A stretch of 48,256 nucleotides of DNA from NCBI GenBank assembly GCA_003602645.1, contig QQSI01000010.1:36625-84880 (forward strand), given 5' to 3'. This document shows, piece by piece, positions 18,315 to 27,025 of this stretch (positions are counted from its first letter, which is position 1; each line of letters starts with the position of its first letter). This DNA comes from Candidatus Poseidoniales archaeon (GTDB lineage Archaea > Thermoplasmatota > Poseidoniia > Poseidoniales > Poseidoniaceae). The notes under the pieces are model-generated. The model was not told the DNA's origin and did not search any database. It worked only from the letters and a program-made list of their open reading frames with translations. The translations under genes were made by a program, and so were the position numbers.

Positions 18315-18356
18315 AGGGGTTTTTAGGAAAACCGATGTTACGGACTCTGCCTTTTC

Positions 18357-18364
18357 TTTATATA
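18357..18364 (+). promoter_or_regulatory. Archaeal TATA box (TTTATATA) for tbp
   Basis: Centre about 26 nt upstream of ATG at 18387, the spacing expected for a leaderless transcript. Confidence 0.6.
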
Positions 18365-18386
18365 CTGGTTGGCATTCGCTCTGAAT

Positions 18387-19007
18387 ATGACTACTGATGA
18401 AGAACGTCTAACCGTCGTGAACGTGGTTGCCAGCACCCGAGTTGCTGAGGAACTAGACCTACCAGATATCGCAATTCAATTGAATTGCGAATACGAGCCA
18501 GAACAATTTCCTGGTGTCGTCTACCGAGTGACCGAGCCAAAGCTTGCTATCCTCATGTTCCGTTCAGGCCGTGCAGTGTGCACCGGTGGAAAGAACGAAG
18601 ACAACATTCACACAGGAATCGAGCGCATGATCAACGATCTAAGGGCTGCAGGCATCGAAACTTGGAACCTCGACCAGGTCGAAATTGAAGTCCAAAACAT
18701 GGTTGCAACCTACGCCCTCCACTACCCTGAAGACTACCCTGGGAACGACAAATTCACTGGAGAACCACAAGCCGGTGTGCCCCGTAAATTGAACCTGAAC
18801 AACCTGACCTTCCACCTACCATTCGACAAGGTCGAGTATGAGCCAGAGCAATTCCCAGGTCTCATTTACCGCCTTGACTACCCCAAGGTCGTCTGCTTGA
18901 TTTTCGGCAGCGGCAAGATGGTGATCACCGGTGCTCGACACAAGGACGAAATCCTCGAAGCTGTTGAAATCATTAAGGACGAATTGGCAGACTTGCTGGA
19001 ATATTGA
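18387..19007 (+). CDS. tbp: TATA-box-binding protein
   Basis: Two direct-repeat saddle halves: IAIQLNCEYEPEQFPGVVYRVTEPKLAILMFRSGRAVCTGGKNED and FDKVEYEPEQFPGLIYRLDYPKVVCLIFGSGKMVITGARHKDE. Confidence 0.97.
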   Translation: MTTDEERLTVVNVVASTRVAEELDLPDIAIQLNCEYEPEQFPGVVYRVTEPKLAILMFRSGRAVCTGGKNEDNIHTGIERMINDLRAAGIETWNLDQVEIEVQNMVATYALHYPEDYPGNDKFTGEPQAGVPRKLNLNNLTFHLPFDKVEYEPEQFPGLIYRLDYPKVVCLIFGSGKMVITGARHKDEILEAVEIIKDELADLLEY

Positions 19008-19022
19008 TTCTAAACACAGTCA

Positions 19023-19038
19023 TTCTCCAACAGGAGAA
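19023..19038. other. Perfect 6-bp inverted repeat TTCTCC-AACA-GGAGAA between tbp and the surface protein gene
   Basis: Directly visible in sequence. Confidence 0.6.
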
Positions 19039-19052
19039 GTGTTGATGTTCTA

Positions 19053-22000
19053 TTGAGCGTGTGGCGTAGCATGCGCCCGAGCGTGACGCGAGCCATTCCG
19101 GCATTTTTGCTGGTCTTCTTGTTGTTCTCGAGCGTGCAAACTCCACTGTTCCAAAGCAGTCTTGAAAGTCCGACTGCACCCCTTTTTTCAGGCAGCCAAG
19201 ACCCTGGTGTGAGCGATGTGCCCACATGGCGAGTTGGGGACAAATGGATTTACTCCGGCATCTTTGACCCAACATTGCTCGTGACCAACACTGGCGTTCA
19301 AGCCACAGTTGGAGAGATTTATGGCGACACCACAATGGAGGTTCTCGGCATCACTGAACAGTCCGTCGATAACATGTCGGTGCTCGCCTATACCCTTCGC
19401 TCATCTGCAAACTTCGATAAATCCGGAGTTTCCCTTGAAGGCTATGATGGTAACGTCTACATCACATACAGCCAAACAGAATACCTCCGAGTCAGCGATT
19501 TAGCCAGCCTTCGAAGCGAACTTGACATGTACATTCGCTTCGTCCCGTATGGAATCTCAAGCCTGACTCAGATTCTTGGTGACATTACCATCACAACAAG
19601 TTACAGTCCAGCCTCTGAAACCTACGACTTCCCATTGCGCCTTGATGAACAGTGGACAACCACAACCACCTCATTTGCCCAATGGTCGGGATCAAGCGAT
19701 TACATCACTCCGTTCCCACCCCCAGTAAGCGACACCAACAGCACCACTTGGGAAGTGGAAAGCGTTGGCAAACCAAACAACGCCTACGGCCAAACGATTG
19801 GCTATGGTGGATGCAATGCTTCGTATGAACTTCAGTCAGTCAACAGCGATGGTGTGTCAACTGGCTACAGGTGGTATTGCCCCGAAGTTTCGAACTATGC
19901 GTGGCTCCATACAGAAGATGACATTGGCCTTACCATTGATTTCCGGCTCAAACGCTATATTCCGGTTGGTGCGAGTGGAGTTGACGAATACAGCAACCCA
20001 GGAACACGCGATGTGTGCCTCAACGTAGACCTCGAAAATCGAATCACTGCTCTAAACTCGCCAATAGGGGTGTGGGTCAACGCCTCAACATCATGTTTCT
20101 CTAACATTGACAACATTGGAATTGAATTGCGACACGAAACCACTGGTTCACTTCAATACGCCTCAACAGCAAGCAACGGTACAGCCTACTTTACGCTTCA
20201 AGTGGGTGATGCAAAGGATCCATCCGCAACCCTACTTGATTGGGCGAGCCATGGCATTGTCGCCCGGATCGATCCTTCAAGTCAATCGCCAACAACAACG
20301 GTTGGCGTCACCACAGTGACGCTTGATGAATTCATTGTCGGATTGGATTTAATCGCCAGTGAAGACCTTGCCAAGGTGCTTCGAAACCGAAGCGGAGTCC
20401 TAACGGAATTGAATTCGCTTTCTGGGTGGAATGTCCTTCCGGGTGATGAATTACTGGTCGAGGTTGGGGTACAAAACAGAGGCATCACCACCTCGGCAAC
20501 CTCAACACTCGACGTGACCGGGCCTGACGGGCAAACAACCGCTTACGTGCTCCCTCCCTTGGCAAGTTACTCCGCACACAAAGTGAATTTCAGTTGGACT
20601 GTACCAGAAGATCAATCGATTGGAGTGCTCCCAATCACATGGAACGCTGACCCGAACGATGTCAACGCTGCTGATGTCAACGAGGACAACGATATCGCTC
20701 AGTTAGCCATGTTCGTTGGCAGGCTTCCCACACCGATTGTTGAAAACGCAACCGCACTCACGCTGGAGGAGGTGACCCTGAATGCTGCGAACAGTTTTGA
20801 TGAAGACGGTGGAAACATCACCTGTGAATTTGAAATTCCGTATGATGATGGCACTCGTACCTGGGATTACATCACCATTCCTTCCGAGGACTGTAGTGTC
20901 AATTGGACTTGGATGGATGATGGCGATTACCCCGTGCAGGTAACGGTTCTCGATGAAGAGCGTGATGAAACAACGGCCACTCTCCTTGCATCGATTGGTA
21001 ACAGGGCGCCAAAAATTGAGATCAAGAGCGCACGAAGTGAGGCAAAGGTCGAACATCCAATCACGCTCTATGCGTACGCTAACGATTCGGATTCTGAAGA
21101 CATCTGGCCCGGTGTGGTCGATGTGTTTTGGCCCGACGCTTTGTGCCAAGAAGGCTACTACACCCGCGTATGCACCACGACAGCTCCCACAGAGGGGATT
21201 CATACCTTTACTGCTGTTGGGACCGATGATGATTCCTCGACAACCATGGCGACCATCGACATTCAATTCACCAACATCGCACCCCACGGTACGAGCATTG
21301 CCTTGCTGATTGATGACGCCTTTTTGGAAAGCGATGAACAGCAAATTTGGCAACTGGATGAAGATGAGATTGTCAATGTGCGTGGACAAGCGCTCGATTC
21401 AATCGATGATCTTGAAACATTGACCCACACATGGTGGCCAGACGGACAAGAACCCTCGCTGATGTACACTTATTCGGGACGAGTGTCCAACTTCCCAATG
21501 ATGTGGTCCACCTCAGGGTTGCACACCATCCGTTTGGAAGTGACCGATAGCGACGGCGTCTCGAGCGCGGTGAATGAACGCTGGGTCAATGTTCGCAACG
21601 TACCGCCAGTGATTGAACCTCTGGTCTCCATTCTTCCCATTGCGGAAGGCCAATCCATCACCATCACTGGTAACTCAACCGACACACCAAGCGATCGAGC
21701 AACGCTTGTGAAATGCTGGGATGTCGACCCCGGTATTGACAGCGATGATTTCGGTGGTGCAGACGATGATTGTGACATCAAGGGTGATGAATTGACCTAT
21801 GTGTGGAATCGCAGTGGCACTCATACGATCATCTACCACGTTACAGATGACGATGGTGCACAAACCAGCGAGGTCCTCACCGTGGAAGTGCTCAACATGC
21901 CTCCAATCGTGAGGTTGCAAAACCTTGCATGCATGGCTTACCAAACTTGTGTGATGAGCGCCGGCCAAACCATCGATTCAGCGAACGACATAGACACGTT

Positions 22001-22673
22001 GACCATTGTCTGGGACCTTGACATTACTGTTGACAGCAACGGAGACGGCATCAAAGACAACGACGCTGATTTGGTTGGTACCACTGTCCAGCACATCTTC
22101 CGCACCTCTGGCATGGTACGTGTCAAAGCCATGGCATGGGATGAGAATCCGGAACGGCCGGGCCAAGCGACAATGGTGATCGATGTCGCACCACCAGAGC
22201 GAAACTCAATCGAACAAATCAGTGCCGGACTCATAGGCGAAGAGGCGAATTCGATTGCACAATTTGGCCTTCTCATCGGGATTCTGATGTTGTTGGCCCT
22301 TCTGACCCGTGGGCGAAAAGGACCTTCTGAATCCCCTTGGGCTGGTTCTGAGGAAGGCATGCTCGACGATGCATTTGATACCCCAACTATGATTGAACAA
22401 GCACAAGCAAGACGCCCTTCAAGTCCGCCACCAATGAGCAATTTCATCAAAGAGAGTGTGGAACTACCTACACAGCAAATCGATCATTCATTCGAGGCAC
22501 CTCCAGCACCTGTGCCTGAAATGGAAAGCGAAGAAGCAGGCCCGCCAATGCCAGAGGCAGGCCTCCCTGAAGGATGGACGATGGAGCAATGGGGTCATTA
22601 CGGCCATCAGTACCTTGCCGCTCAAGGGTCTCAAAACGCAACTTTTTCCCAAACTGGCACCGAACTCAAGTAG
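19053..22673 (+). CDS. Large PKD-domain surface protein with C-terminal TM and short cytoplasmic tail (paralogue 1)
   Basis: Signal-like N-term (ATG at 19071 likely alternative start); repeated Ig/PKD-like units; TM IAQFGLLIGILMLLALL; tail motif GLPEGWTMEQWGHYGHQYL. Confidence 0.85.
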   Translation: MSVWRSMRPSVTRAIPAFLLVFLLFSSVQTPLFQSSLESPTAPLFSGSQDPGVSDVPTWRVGDKWIYSGIFDPTLLVTNTGVQATVGEIYGDTTMEVLGITEQSVDNMSVLAYTLRSSANFDKSGVSLEGYDGNVYITYSQTEYLRVSDLASLRSELDMYIRFVPYGISSLTQILGDITITTSYSPASETYDFPLRLDEQWTTTTTSFAQWSGSSDYITPFPPPVSDTNSTTWEVESVGKPNNAYGQTIGYGGCNASYELQSVNSDGVSTGYRWYCPEVSNYAWLHTEDDIGLTIDFRLKRYIPVGASGVDEYSNPGTRDVCLNVDLENRITALNSPIGVWVNASTSCFSNIDNIGIELRHETTGSLQYASTASNGTAYFTLQVGDAKDPSATLLDWASHGIVARIDPSSQSPTTTVGVTTVTLDEFIVGLDLIASEDLAKVLRNRSGVLTELNSLSGWNVLPGDELLVEVGVQNRGITTSATSTLDVTGPDGQTTAYVLPPLASYSAHKVNFSWTVPEDQSIGVLPITWNADPNDVNAADVNEDNDIAQLAMFVGRLPTPIVENATALTLEEVTLNAANSFDEDGGNITCEFEIPYDDGTRTWDYITIPSEDCSVNWTWMDDGDYPVQVTVLDEERDETTATLLASIGNRAPKIEIKSARSEAKVEHPITLYAYANDSDSEDIWPGVVDVFWPDALCQEGYYTRVCTTTAPTEGIHTFTAVGTDDDSSTTMATIDIQFTNIAPHGTSIALLIDDAFLESDEQQIWQLDEDEIVNVRGQALDSIDDLETLTHTWWPDGQEPSLMYTYSGRVSNFPMMWSTSGLHTIRLEVTDSDGVSSAVNERWVNVRNVPPVIEPLVSILPIAEGQSITITGNSTDTPSDRATLVKCWDVDPGIDSDDFGGADDDCDIKGDELTYVWNRSGTHTIIYHVTDDDGAQTSEVLTVEVLNMPPIVRLQNLACMAYQTCVMSAGQTIDSANDIDTLTIVWDLDITVDSNGDGIKDNDADLVGTTVQHIFRTSGMVRVKAMAWDENPERPGQATMVIDVAPPERNSIEQISAGLIGEEANSIAQFGLLIGILMLLALLTRGRKGPSESPWAGSEEGMLDDAFDTPTMIEQAQARRPSSPPPMSNFIKESVELPTQQIDHSFEAPPAPVPEMESEEAGPPMPEAGLPEGWTMEQWGHYGHQYLAAQGSQNATFSQTGTELK

Positions 22674-22693
22674 GAGTACCGACTCGGTGAGTC

Positions 22694-25600
22694 ATGGGTC
22701 AACTCCGACCGATTGTTTTCGGATTAATTTTTTTGATGTTCGCAACCCCCTTTGGAGCCTATGTCACATCGCCTCATTTCCTAGAGGAGGATCACAATGC
22801 ATCCCATGCAGAAGGATGGGACAAGGACATCGATGTGCCAACTTGGCGCATTGGCGACGAGTGGGTTTACGACACAAAATTCGATGTGGCACAACTCATC
22901 GCTCAAGCCAACGTTTCTGCATCATTAAACACCCTCACTGGAGAAACGACCTACACCGTAGCGGATATCTTGTTCACCACAGTTGATGGCGTTCAGACCC
23001 TCGCTTACAAACTGGATATCAGTGGAGAGTTTACCTCTGGCAACAGCGGTGCAACACTTGAAGGCGTCTCAGGACGGTTGAACATCGGGTATGACAGCGA
23101 AGACCTTGTTCGAGTTCGTGACCTTGCCGTGATCAACAGCGAATTCACGCTTGATGTCAAGTTCAGACCATTCAACCTTGGTTTTTTGGAACAAGATATT
23201 GCTGAGATTACCTTTGACACCTTTTACGACCCACCCAAAGAAAAGTACGATTTCCCTCTCCATCTTGGAGATCAATGGTACATGCCTTTCCAATCCGGTA
23301 CGGGAGTCACAGGTACATCCGATTACTTCGACCCAAGTGAATTTGACACGGCTGGTGCAGAAAACAACAGTTGGCAAATCACCGCAAAGGGAACCCCTAC
23401 TGATGGGACGGATAACATCCAGTACACCGGGTGCGGTGATTCCTACAAAATTAACGAAGTGAACGAAACCGGAGTCTCACAAGGCTACAATTGGTACTGC
23501 CCTGCTGTGCGTTATAATTCATGGATTTCAGTGTCAAACGCTGCTGGTTTCACCATCGACTGGTTGCTCAAGGAATACAATCCAACAGACTCCTACGGCG
23601 TTTCAGCAAGCTCTACACCCGGAACCCGCAACGTGGAGATTGACGTCGATATGCAATTTTTGGCAACCCTCCCAGACGCTGAGCAAACGCTGACTGCAAG
23701 TTATTTGACCTCACCAAGCGCTACACCACAAACCAACAAGAATTTGCAAGTCAGGTATGAGATCAACAATGATTTAGCAAGTCCAACCACCGATGGCAGT
23801 GGAGAAATCACCTACCAATTGAACGTCTCTAACCAAGTGGACACCACACCCTCCAGCGATGATTTCACCAGCAACGGTGTCATCGTATGGGACCCTGCAA
23901 CAGACATCATCGGGGCGACCACTATTGTGATCGATTTGTCTGTCGTAGGCGTTGATTTGGTAGCGCAAGCTGATTCAATTATCGTCAGCCGAACCCGCGA
24001 CGGTGAAACTTCAATCCTGAGCCGCGTTACGGGCTACGGAGCTTTACCAGGCGATTTGATTGGGTTCTCAATTCCCGCTCAAAACCGAGGAGTATTGACC
24101 TCTCCAGCAACGCAAATGGAAGTGACGACACCAGACGGTACGACCATCCGAGAGGAAATTCCTGCGATTCCGTCATACAGTGAAGCGAGGATCAACGTCA
24201 ACTGGACCGTCCCAGCAAACTCAGCAATTGGCAATCAGACGCTGTCGTTTACCGTCGACCCTGATGAAACGGTCACTGAGGACGCAAACAGAAGCAACAA
24301 CGACGCTCAAATCAACCTCTTTATCGGCCGGGCGCCGACCGCAATGGTCGATATTGGCGACAACAAACTCACTTTTGAAAACATCACGCTCAACGCCACG
24401 GCAAGTTTTGATGAAGACGGCGGAGATGTTGACTGTGTGTTTGAAGTTGAATCACGCCCAGGCTTGATCGATGTCCTCGAAGCGCCAGACTGTTGGGTTC
24501 AATGGAACTGGACGGATGATGGCGAATGGGCGGTCAAACTCATCGTCACGGATGAAGAACTTGATACCGACATCAAGATGTTCAATGTCACTGTCCTCAA
24601 CCGAGACCCATACGTCAACTTGTCTCTGGTACCAAGCATCGATGTTGAAACATCTGTCACCATCGATGCAACCGACAGCGGTGACATCGATACCATCTCG
24701 CCTCCAGGACAGCAAGTCAGTATTTCTTGGCCGGGCATGGCGTGCGAAGAGGGACTCACTCAGCCTACATGCACCTTCACGCCGATGGCAGAAGGCACGA
24801 TGATCATCACTGCTGTCGCAACCGACGATGACGGAGCGACTACAACAATTGAAGCACCGCTGGATGTCCTCAACGTAGCGCCAACCCTTGCCGCACCAGA
24901 ATTGTGGTACGGAGGAACGAATTTGAGCGCTGATGATGGTGTGTGGACGCTGGATGAGGATCAAGTTGCTCTCTTGCGAATCGGTGCCGACGACACATTG
25001 TCCGACCGAGATGACATCAACGTTGAGTGGTCGCCATCCGATCGAGATGCGAACTGGACAGAAACCACCCGGGGACCTGCGTCAACCGCAACAGTGTCAT
25101 GGTCCGCTTCGGGCATGCACAACATCTCGGTTGTCGCCTACGATGACGATGGTGCTCAATCGATGATTCAAACGGCCAAAGTCAACATTCGAAACGTCCC
25201 ACCTACGATCACTGGCTTGGGTTCGGATGTTCCTGTGTTTGAAGACGCAAATGTATCGTTCACCGCTATCGTTGATGACACCGCATCAGATCTGCAGACG
25301 CTTGTGGTGTGCTGGGACATGGATGGAGCAGTTGACAGCAACAGCGACGGAAACCCTGTGAACGACTGTGACCAAACTGGAATCGATATCACTGCGGCAT
25401 GGACCACACGAGGGGTTCGCCAAATCACGGCAACTGTAACGGATGACGATGGTGCTCAAGCACTGGCATCGGTCAACGTCAGCGTGCTCAATCTACCACC
25501 TTCAGCCACCATTACCAATTCCACCAGTGTCATATCGCTCATTGAAGGTGAAAACATCACCCTCTCTGGAATGACTTCTCGAGAGACTGACGGCGACAAA

Positions 25601-26398
25601 TTAACCCTCATCTACCAGTGGGACAGCGACCACATCGATGGTGATTTGGACGGAGTAAAAACCGGAGATGTTGACTTCACGGGGCCAATGTACACCATTG
25701 AGGATCTCCCAGCAGGTCAATGGACCGTACAACTCACAGTGATTGATGATGATGGTGAATCTTCCATCGATACGATTCAACTTACGGTCACTGAGCGCCC
25801 ACCCGACAATTGGATTGAATCTGTAAGCAATACAATTGGAACCGTACCTACCGCAATCATTGGTGCGCTTGGGATCATTGTTGTTCTGCTCGCTGGGTTC
25901 CTTCTGCTGACACGAAGGAAGGACAATGCCGAAATGGACAGTTTCTCCAGTTTCGCAAGCATGCCAGATGGTGAGCCACCTGCGCCTGCCACCAACGCAA
26001 CTGTACCGCAATCAATGGACTACACCGCTCCTGCCAGTCAGCAAGACATCTATGCACAGGCCGCCTATGCACCGCCAGCCGCAACCCTAGAACAGGCGTT
26101 TGCTCCGGCTCAGACCTACGCAACAGCACCAGCATCGAAGGACGACCCATTTGCTGCCTTAGCGGAACCAACGCCAGCACCTGCTGCTCTTGCCCCTGCA
26201 CCCGTGCAAAACGGACCACCATTGCCTGCAACTGGACTCCCCGAAGGATGGTCAATGGAACAATGGAACCACTATGGCGCTCAATACTTGTCTGCCCAAC
26301 AAGGCCAACCGGCTGCAATTCAACCGGTAACTACTGATACCACACCAGCATCTCAGCCATCAAGCATCTCCGGATTGCTTGATGATCTTGATTTGTGA
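22694..26398 (+). CDS. Large PKD-domain surface protein with C-terminal TM and short cytoplasmic tail (paralogue 2)
   Basis: N-term DVPTWRIGDEWVYDTKFD parallels DVPTWRVGDKWIYSGIFD in paralogue 1; PKD units; TM AIIGALGIIVVLLAGFLLL; tail motif GLPEGWSMEQWNHYGAQYL. Confidence 0.87.
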   Translation: MGQLRPIVFGLIFLMFATPFGAYVTSPHFLEEDHNASHAEGWDKDIDVPTWRIGDEWVYDTKFDVAQLIAQANVSASLNTLTGETTYTVADILFTTVDGVQTLAYKLDISGEFTSGNSGATLEGVSGRLNIGYDSEDLVRVRDLAVINSEFTLDVKFRPFNLGFLEQDIAEITFDTFYDPPKEKYDFPLHLGDQWYMPFQSGTGVTGTSDYFDPSEFDTAGAENNSWQITAKGTPTDGTDNIQYTGCGDSYKINEVNETGVSQGYNWYCPAVRYNSWISVSNAAGFTIDWLLKEYNPTDSYGVSASSTPGTRNVEIDVDMQFLATLPDAEQTLTASYLTSPSATPQTNKNLQVRYEINNDLASPTTDGSGEITYQLNVSNQVDTTPSSDDFTSNGVIVWDPATDIIGATTIVIDLSVVGVDLVAQADSIIVSRTRDGETSILSRVTGYGALPGDLIGFSIPAQNRGVLTSPATQMEVTTPDGTTIREEIPAIPSYSEARINVNWTVPANSAIGNQTLSFTVDPDETVTEDANRSNNDAQINLFIGRAPTAMVDIGDNKLTFENITLNATASFDEDGGDVDCVFEVESRPGLIDVLEAPDCWVQWNWTDDGEWAVKLIVTDEELDTDIKMFNVTVLNRDPYVNLSLVPSIDVETSVTIDATDSGDIDTISPPGQQVSISWPGMACEEGLTQPTCTFTPMAEGTMIITAVATDDDGATTTIEAPLDVLNVAPTLAAPELWYGGTNLSADDGVWTLDEDQVALLRIGADDTLSDRDDINVEWSPSDRDANWTETTRGPASTATVSWSASGMHNISVVAYDDDGAQSMIQTAKVNIRNVPPTITGLGSDVPVFEDANVSFTAIVDDTASDLQTLVVCWDMDGAVDSNSDGNPVNDCDQTGIDITAAWTTRGVRQITATVTDDDGAQALASVNVSVLNLPPSATITNSTSVISLIEGENITLSGMTSRETDGDKLTLIYQWDSDHIDGDLDGVKTGDVDFTGPMYTIEDLPAGQWTVQLTVIDDDGESSIDTIQLTVTERPPDNWIESVSNTIGTVPTAIIGALGIIVVLLAGFLLLTRRKDNAEMDSFSSFASMPDGEPPAPATNATVPQSMDYTAPASQQDIYAQAAYAPPAATLEQAFAPAQTYATAPASKDDPFAALAEPTPAPAALAPAPVQNGPPLPATGLPEGWSMEQWNHYGAQYLSAQQGQPAAIQPVTTDTTPASQPSSISGLLDDLDL

Positions 26399-26409
26399 AC
26401 GGTGAGTGT

Positions 26410-26982
26410 ATGGCAAGTCTCTGGCAATTTTTTGGTTTACCAGACCCCGAGGCCGGGCAGAATGGAAGGCGGAATGAAACACAACAGCCCGCGATGATGC
26501 CTTCCGCCACTCAGCAGCAAATCGCCCCAAAGCCGATTGAAAAGCCTCAACTCGCCGAACCAATTCCAGAGCCTGTTGGCGTGCAACCACCACGTAGAGA
26601 AATTCCACTCGGATGGCAAGGACCCGTCACTTCGGATGGTGAACCATTCCACGACTTAGGTGCGCTGCACAAAGCGACACCTGTCACTCCAAACAGAGCT
26701 TTGCGTTACATTGCCCCCGATGTGATGAACCGCATCCCTACGCGCGGAATCACAAAACGCGTCAACCAGGGCGATACGGTGATTGTCGATTTACGGCCTC
26801 TTGTCCATATGGATACGCATCAGAACGTCTGTCGGAGGGAATTGAAACAGATGAGTGACGATATTGGTGTTGGCGTGTTTGCCCTTGATGCGGAAGACAA
26901 ACTCCTGTTAATACCCGGAAACGATGTTGTTGTCGATGTCCAAAGCCACGAACTCGGATTAGGCGCTTTGATAAAGCCGTGA
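26410..26982 (+). CDS. sepF: SepF-like cell-division protein (DUF552 family)
   Basis: C-term GDTVIVDLRPLVHMDTHQNVCRRELKQMSDDIGVGVFALDAEDKLLLIPGNDVVVD is SepF-like; N-term MASLWQFFGLPDP resembles a membrane-targeting helix; GGTGAG Shine-Dalgarno just upstream. Confidence 0.82.
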   Translation: MASLWQFFGLPDPEAGQNGRRNETQQPAMMPSATQQQIAPKPIEKPQLAEPIPEPVGVQPPRREIPLGWQGPVTSDGEPFHDLGALHKATPVTPNRALRYIAPDVMNRIPTRGITKRVNQGDTVIVDLRPLVHMDTHQNVCRRELKQMSDDIGVGVFALDAEDKLLLIPGNDVVVDVQSHELGLGALIKP

Positions 26983-26995
26983 TAATCGGCAACTA

Positions 26996-27003
26996 ACTTA
27001 TAC
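26996..27003 (+). promoter_or_regulatory. Putative TATA box ACTTATAC
   Basis: About 26 nt upstream of ATG at 27026. Confidence 0.45.
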
Positions 27004-27025
27004 CCTTTCGACTCTAGTATTGGCC

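Noticed and set aside
18320-18324. T5 run after mevalonate kinase as terminator
   Set aside because: Too short to call confidently, though archaeal terminators are U-rich.
20703-21389. 228 aa minus-strand ORF
   Set aside because: Entirely antisense to PKD paralogue 1; composition is typical of a shadow ORF with no recognisable motif.
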